Origin: an uncultured Acetatifactor sp.
Lineage (GTDB): Bacteria > Bacillota > Clostridia > Lachnospirales > Lachnospiraceae
NCBI GenBank assembly: GCA_947631615.1
Contig: CANRLX010000022.1
Span: 1-35,968 of the forward strand
Direction: 5' to 3'
DNA: 35,968 bases
Below, piece by piece: positions 32,010 to 35,968 of the stretch. The position numbers were made by a program, and so were the translations under genes. The notes beneath the pieces were generated by a model. The model worked only from the letters and a program-made list of their open reading frames with translations. It made no database searches and was not told the DNA's origin. How positions within the stretch are numbered: position 1 is the first letter of the stretch; each line of letters starts with the position of its first letter.

Positions 32010-32168
32010 CAGACCGGAAGAAAAATTATTTTGGGACTTGACAGACGGCGGAAAAGAGTGTAAATTGTCAATTACTTAGGAGACGTCTATTCACTAAGTT
32101 TCTAGTTCTATCTGTCAGGCCGATTCGGCCAGAGTTACCAGTTAATTTTTCTTTCGGTCTGTTTTTTT
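32010..32168 (+). terminator. Long-range inverted repeat ending in a T-run, with a promoter in its loop
   Basis: CAGACCGGAAGAAAAATTA (32010-32028) pairs with TAATTTTTCTTTCGGTCTG (32143-32161) at 18 of 19 positions, followed by seven T. A small perfect hairpin GGCCGA/TCGGCC lies at 32118-32130. The 114-base loop includes the tad promoter. It could end transcripts from the upstream phosphodiesterase gene, or be the two ends of a small MITE-like insertion. Confidence 0.55.
32038..32066 (+). promoter_or_regulatory. Promoter of the tad operon
   Basis: TTGACA (32038-32043), 17-base spacer, TAAATT (32061-32066). The leader to tadA is about 155 bases and contains the GGCCGA/TCGGCC hairpin and the right arm of the inverted repeat; no known riboswitch is recognisable. 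Confidence 0.7.
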
Positions 32169-32229
32169 GCCCATTTGGGAGAGCGCGCATCCTTTGGCTG
32201 GCGGGAAAACGGCATATACAGGAGGGATG

Positions 32230-33384
32230 ATGAGGACAGAAACCGTCAACGTTAGGAAGATATCCTCGGTGGACGAGGGAGTGCAGATGCTGGTAAACGA
32301 TTATATCACGCAGAAGCAGGCTTCCCTGATGCAGATGAAAAGGGGAGCGATCAAAAAAGAAGAGTTTCTGGAGGATGCCAGGAGGCATATCGCGGAGTAT
32401 TATCAGGCGCCGCCCGGCATGACAGAGACGCTCCTGAAAGCATTTGAGGAGTATATTTTTGGCTACTCCAGGCTGTCGCCGCTGATCGACGATGCGAGCA
32501 TCTCGGACATACGGGTGATCAGCTACGACTGCATCCGCGTCAAGCGGGAGGGAAAGCGCATGGACGCCGGCGTCGCTTTCCTGTCGGAAAAGGAATATCG
32601 GCAGTTTATTGACTACATAGCCACAAAGAATCAGGTCAACATTTCAAATCTCAACGCAATTCAGCGATTTACGGACTCGGAGAGTCATCCGGATTTCATT
32701 CTTCGTTTCACCGTTTCCATGCCTTTGGTAAATACCTACAGCGAGCCCTATCTTTGTATTCGGAAGGTTCCCCGCGTCTTTCCCCAGATGAAAGAGCTGA
32801 CGGAGCGCGGGATGATGGAGAGGGAGACGGCCGAGCTTTTGATCCAGAGGTTCCGGTCCGGCTCCACGCTGATCTGCGGCGGAAATTCCTCCGGCAAGAC
32901 CACGCTGTTGAACGCGTTAAAGGAGACGCTGCCGGACGATATGGCGATCCTTGTGGCCCAGCAGGCGGACGAGCTGACCACCAGGTATCATCCGGACATG
33001 ATGTTTTTACACTCTTTGCCGGGGACGGGGGAGAGTCAGGTGTCCTACGATCTGAAGCATATCAGTATCGCGGGTCTGACGATGGATGTGGACTTTTTTA
33101 TCATCGGAGAGGTGAAGGGAAGCGAGGCGCTGTACCTGCTGAACGCCGCTTGTACCGGACAGATCTGCGCGGCCACCATCCACGCCTCGGCGGCGGACAG
33201 GGCCGCGGACAAGCTGGTGGACTATTGTATGTATGAAAGCCGGTATTCGCGGAATGAGTTGATGCGGATGATGGACTGCTTTCAAACGCTGGTCTTTATG
33301 GAGCGTTATCAGGTGAAGCAGGTCTTTGCCTGCAGAGGGTGGAACGAGGAGAGAAAGGAGTTGGAATATGAGCAGATTATTTGA
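32230..33384 (+). CDS. tadA: Tad/CpaF-type secretion ATPase
   Basis: 384 residues from ATG 32230; AGGAGGG is immediately upstream, so 32227 and 32230 are both possible, and a 20-residue longer version from 32167 has no binding site. The N-terminal domain (about 1-190) precedes a VirB11/CpaF ATPase core: Walker A GGNSSGKTT (217-225), Walker B FFIIGEVKG and the His box ICAATIHASAADRA. Related ATPases form hexamers that power extension and retraction of the Flp pilus. The protein is shorter than many TadA (about 420-480). TadZ/CpaE, often upstream in tad loci, is absent; a c-di-GMP phosphodiesterase is there instead. It overlaps tadB by 17 bases. Confidence 0.88.
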   Translation: MRTETVNVRKISSVDEGVQMLVNDYITQKQASLMQMKRGAIKKEEFLEDARRHIAEYYQAPPGMTETLLKAFEEYIFGYSRLSPLIDDASISDIRVISYDCIRVKREGKRMDAGVAFLSEKEYRQFIDYIATKNQVNISNLNAIQRFTDSESHPDFILRFTVSMPLVNTYSEPYLCIRKVPRVFPQMKELTERGMMERETAELLIQRFRSGSTLICGGNSSGKTTLLNALKETLPDDMAILVAQQADELTTRYHPDMMFLHSLPGTGESQVSYDLKHISIAGLTMDVDFFIIGEVKGSEALYLLNAACTGQICAATIHASAADRAADKLVDYCMYESRYSRNELMRMMDCFQTLVFMERYQVKQVFACRGWNEERKELEYEQII

Positions 33385-34312
33385 GCTGGCATCGTGCTTT
33401 ATCCTGTTGTTTATCGGCTTTGCGGCGCTCCTGTACCGTATCCGGTGGCTGGAGCGGCTGACAGGGATCCTGCTTCGCACAAAGGGAAGCTGGGAGGAGG
33501 CGTCCAGGCAGAGGCTTTTGGAAAATCGGAGAAGTCTCAAGGAGGTGCAGAAAAAACATTCCCTTTGGATGCGGCTTGAGAGAGAGCTGACCTACAGCGG
33601 GTGGCGTGTTCGACTCCCGTTATTGACGGCGGAGCGCTTTCTGGCGGCATCGGTGTCGCTGGGAGCCTGTGCGGCGCTTGCTCTTTTGTCCCTTGCGGGG
33701 GGAAAGGGGGCGGTTGCCGGAGCGTCTGTCTTTTTTCTTCTGCTGTACCTTGGGATCCAATGGGGCAAGCTGCGCGCTATGCGGTCGGTCAACGACAATC
33801 TGTTAAAATTCCTGGATTTTTTGGGGAGCTACAGTATCACGGCCGGCGAGATCACCGGTATTTTTCATCAGGTCAGCAGGTATGTGGAGGAGCCTATGCA
33901 GAGCGTGCTGGAGGAGTGTTACTATGAGGCGCAGACGACAGGGGACACCTGTCTTGCCCTATTGTCTATGGCGGAGAAGATAGAACATCCCAAGTTTAAG
34001 GAGCTGGTCAGGAATATGGAGATCAGCCTCCGGTACTGCGCGGACTTTACCGCCCTGGTGAACAGCAGCAAAAGGAGCGTGCGGGAATATCTGAGGCTGG
34101 GGGCAGAGCGCAGAGGAATGTTGCGGGAGGCGGTGGTAAATATGGCGCTTTTGCTCGTCATGTCGGGGATTGTACTGATGACGGTGGACGGAATGATCGC
34201 CGTCTCTGTCTGGGACATCCTGTGGCGCACGCTCCCGGGGTGGATCGCTCTGGGGGTGATGGGAACGATCTTCCTTTTGTTCCTCCGGCAGCTGGTAACG
34301 ATCCATCGTTAG
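33368..34312 (+). CDS. tadB: Tad pilus inner-membrane platform protein TadB
   Basis: 314 residues from ATG 33368 (AAAGGAG upstream), overlapping tadA. A first membrane helix near the N-terminus is followed by a hydrophilic part, two helices around residues 85-125 (LGACAALALLSLAGG), the T2SS-F domain (FLDFLGSYSITAGEITGIFHQV onward), and two helices at the C-terminus. This protein forms, with TadC, the platform that couples the ATPase to pilin assembly. The T2SSF core is weak by eye but the order and topology are typical. Confidence 0.8.
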   Translation: MSRLFELASCFILLFIGFAALLYRIRWLERLTGILLRTKGSWEEASRQRLLENRRSLKEVQKKHSLWMRLERELTYSGWRVRLPLLTAERFLAASVSLGACAALALLSLAGGKGAVAGASVFFLLLYLGIQWGKLRAMRSVNDNLLKFLDFLGSYSITAGEITGIFHQVSRYVEEPMQSVLEECYYEAQTTGDTCLALLSMAEKIEHPKFKELVRNMEISLRYCADFTALVNSSKRSVREYLRLGAERRGMLREAVVNMALLLVMSGIVLMTVDGMIAVSVWDILWRTLPGWIALGVMGTIFLLFLRQLVTIHR

Positions 34313-34322
34313 GAGGTGCGCT

Positions 34323-35156
34323 ATGAGAGAACAGATATCGATCCTGCGCATACTGTCATACACTTTAACGACTGGACTTGCCCTACTTCTCCTGCTGCAG
34401 ATATCCCGTTATCGTCCGGCGCAGATGGTTCTGAAGACCTGTGAGGAGCTGGTGGGATTCTTAAAGACCAAAGGACGGGTAAAGGACTGGCACCTGAAGA
34501 CGCAGAGCTGGCTTGTGCAAAACGGGGCGGCGTTTCATCTGGGCCGGTGGGTCACGCCGTTTCGATACCTGGCGGTGTGCATACTGCTGGGAACGGCCGG
34601 TTTTTTGAGCTTTTTTAGGATATCGCCGATAGGGGGAGCGCTGGCTATGGGGGCGTTTGGCCTTCTGCCGCGGTTTCTTTTGGGATATCTGAACCGGAGG
34701 GATAACGAGCGTATGCTGCCCGAGATCAAGCTGGTGTATCACGCCCTGGAAATGCAGATACGGGCAGGCGTCTATGTGACCGACGCGTTGGCCGAGTGTT
34801 ACGGGAGCGTACAGGAGGAGCGGCTCCGCCAGGCGTTTCTGGATCTGGCGGGAGACATCGTGATGAAGGCGGATCTCTACGAGGCATTGGAACACTTTCA
34901 GGGGAAATTTGACAACCGCTACATAGACGCGCTCTGCATCACCATACTGCAGGCGCTGGAGTCGGGCCAGGCAGTGGAGCTTCTCGCCGACATCGGGGAG
35001 CAGATCAAGGATATGGAGAGCTCCTTGCTGGAGAGAAAAAAGAGTGCCCTGGACCGGAGCATTACCTTCTATCAGCTGGGGATCCTGGCGGCGGTCTTGG
35101 GGATCACCCTGTATGCCTGCGTCAGTCACATGTTTACCGCGGCATTGAGCTTTTGA
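34323..35156 (+). CDS. tadC: Tad pilus inner-membrane platform protein TadC
   Basis: 277 residues, with AGGAGG seven bases before the ATG and ten bases after tadB. It has a short N-terminal helix, two helices at about residues 80-125, the T2SS-F core LPEIKLVYHALEMQIRAGVYVTDALAECY, and a C-terminal helix (LGILAAVLGITLYACVSHMF). It is the partner of TadB in the pilus base. The pilin gene follows after an A-rich leader of about 150 bases, which may set a different expression level for the pilin. Confidence 0.82.
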   Translation: MREQISILRILSYTLTTGLALLLLLQISRYRPAQMVLKTCEELVGFLKTKGRVKDWHLKTQSWLVQNGAAFHLGRWVTPFRYLAVCILLGTAGFLSFFRISPIGGALAMGAFGLLPRFLLGYLNRRDNERMLPEIKLVYHALEMQIRAGVYVTDALAECYGSVQEERLRQAFLDLAGDIVMKADLYEALEHFQGKFDNRYIDALCITILQALESGQAVELLADIGEQIKDMESSLLERKKSALDRSITFYQLGILAAVLGITLYACVSHMFTAALSF

Positions 35157-35297
35157 GGAAAAGCAAAAATGAAATAGAGAAAGAATAAATTCAGAAACAA
35201 AGAAAGGAAAAAACAAAAAACCAAATAAAACCAGAAAAACAAAATAGAGAAAAAGTAAATCCAGAAAAACAAACAAAGAAAAACTAAATAGGAAAGG
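35157..35297. repeat. A-rich degenerate repeat before the pilin gene
   Basis: About 140 bases made mostly of A, with repeated AAACAAA, CCAGAAAAACAAA and AATAGAGAAAAAGTAAA words. Two related blocks (about 35190-35240 and 35240-35290) look like duplications. It ends in AGGAAAGG ahead of the pilin start. No gene or terminator is visible in it. Confidence 0.7.
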
Positions 35298-35309
35298 ATG
35301 GAAAATATT

Positions 35310-35597
35310 ATGAAAACAATGCTGGATCAAAGGGAAGAACGGATAAGGGACTGGGCACTGAGGCATCAGATTGCCCTTGCGGGCCGATTTCAGAGGGGAA
35401 GAGATCTGCTGCGGCGGGCCGCGGCGAAGAGGGAGCAGGGGATCGACGGCATCCTGGTGACGGTGGGACTCTGCATCATAGCGCTGCTCTTGTGTCTGGT
35501 GATGAAGGACAGTCTCTCCGATTTTATTGAGACGATCGTGGGAGCAATGACGGACAAGGCGAAAGAAATCCTGACGGGACCGGGCTCCACCCTGTAG
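35310..35597 (+). CDS. Flp1-like pilin subunit
   Basis: 95 residues from ATG 35310; ATG 35298 gives four more residues but directly abuts the binding site. A charged N-terminal part (residues 1-42, rich in Arg and Glu) precedes KREQGIDGILVTVGLCIIALLL, a cleavable pilin-type stretch with a Gly before a hydrophobic helix. The end MKDSLSDFIETIVGAMTDKAKEIL fits the Flp1-like family of clostridial Tad loci. Such a prepilin would be cut by a TadV-type peptidase, which is not in the window. The long charged leader is unusual for Flp pilins. Confidence 0.75.
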   Translation: MKTMLDQREERIRDWALRHQIALAGRFQRGRDLLRRAAAKREQGIDGILVTVGLCIIALLLCLVMKDSLSDFIETIVGAMTDKAKEILTGPGSTL

Positions 35598-35612
35598 GAG
35601 CCGGAGGTGGAG

Positions 35613-35968
35613 ATGAAAAGACACAAGGGAAACGTTGCGGATCTTTTGATCACGGGGATCTGCATCCTGGCAATGACGGCGGTCATGCTGTCCTATATGC
35701 ACAGTGTGGAGCTGATCCAGCAAAAGACCCAGGTGGGACAGCTTGGCAGAAAGTATATTCTGCGCATGGAGACCGTGGGGTATTTGACGGCGGAGGATCG
35801 GACGGCTCTGATGCAGGAGCTCTCTGATCTGGGGGTGACGCAGGCCGACTGTGAGGGAACCACCTTAAGTCCGGTGTCCTTCGGGGAACCGATCGCGCTC
35901 CGGATACGGGGAAAGCTGAAGGGGGAGTATGCCTTTGAGGAATACAGAGCATCCACGGCCAAAAATTA
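35613..35968 (+). CDS. Pseudopilin-like / TadE-type protein (3' cut by window)
   Basis: At least 118 residues from ATG 35613, with GGAGGTGG upstream, 15 bases after the pilin gene. A short basic N-terminus (MKRHKGN) is followed by a single hydrophobic helix (DLLITGICILAMTAVMLSY) and then a soluble domain with KYILRMETVGYLTAEDRTAL. This layout fits the small membrane proteins that accompany Flp pilins in tad loci (TadE-like or DUF4320-like). The frame runs off the window end, so length and family stay open. Confidence 0.65.
   Translation, partial: MKRHKGNVADLLITGICILAMTAVMLSYMHSVELIQQKTQVGQLGRKYILRMETVGYLTAEDRTALMQELSDLGVTQADCEGTTLSPVSFGEPIALRIRGKLKGEYAFEEYRASTAKN

Noticed and set aside
32067..32229. 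c-di-GMP riboswitch between the phosphodiesterase gene and tadA
   Set aside because: The leader is long enough and the context tempting, but none of the GEMM-I conserved loops could be found; only simple hairpins are present.

Overview
The window looks like chromosomal DNA from a gut-type, strictly fermentative member of the Clostridia, most likely a Lachnospiraceae relative. The supporting signs are Gram-positive style ribosome binding sites, sigma-A promoters of the TTGACA-N17-TATAAT type, a rather GC-rich coding sequence for this group, and a familiar gene set: metNIQ next to an Rrf2 regulator, xylulokinase next to a FucI-like isomerase, two MATE pumps, a GH2 glycosidase and a Tad/Flp pilus locus. 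There are no rRNA or tRNA genes and no CRISPR array. All assignments come from reading the sequence; no database search was possible.

Layout. Positions 1-1650 are AT-rich and look like a mobile-element edge: the 3' end of an unidentified gene, an ORF fragment without a start, and an Rpn/YhgA-like PD-(D/E)XK nuclease gene with its own promoter and terminator. From 1676 to 3027 are a membrane PAS protein without an output domain and an unknown 189-residue protein. Next is an Hsp20 gene (3215-3670) with a promoter overlapped by a CIRCE-like operator. Positions 3908-7545 hold a three-gene operon of two GT-C-like membrane proteins and a signal peptidase II homologue. On the minus strand, 12108 to 7574 reads aroA, a small membrane protein, a MATE pump and a carbamate kinase. 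Divergent to aroA, metN-metI-metQ and an Rrf2 regulator run from 12440 to 15586. A lower-GC patch (15697-17472) carries a hairpin array, a GNAT acetyltransferase and a lipoprotein. A minus-strand pair (tocopherol-cyclase-like protein, then a TauE/SafE permease) lies at 17579-19530. A DD-carboxypeptidase and an SDR epimerase follow at 19791-22192.

Positions 22193-22620 hold no clear gene. They contain a 20-bp-stem palindromic element with a second hairpin inside it, and then sixteen copies of an 8-bp tandem repeat. The sugar operon AKR-xylB-fucI-like follows (22621-26785), then a second MATE pump that overlaps a convergent GH2 gene by 44 bp. Positions 30294-30407 encode a 37-residue membrane protein with a near-consensus promoter, divergent from a GGDEF(degenerate)-EAL protein. 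The window ends in a Tad pilus operon (tadA, tadB, tadC, a Flp1-like pilin and a cut-off pseudopilin-like gene).

Two non-coding themes recur. First, the leaders just upstream of several genes are built of degenerate short tandem repeats of different unit length (12121, 14110, 22395, 25237 and 35157). Second, at 26793-26866 and 32010-32168 a promoter sits inside the left arm or loop of an inverted repeat ending in a T-run. A transcript reading through from upstream could fold the terminator, while a transcript starting at the internal promoter would lack part or all of the left arm. These themes and the palindrome at 22264-22382 are the most unusual things in the window.
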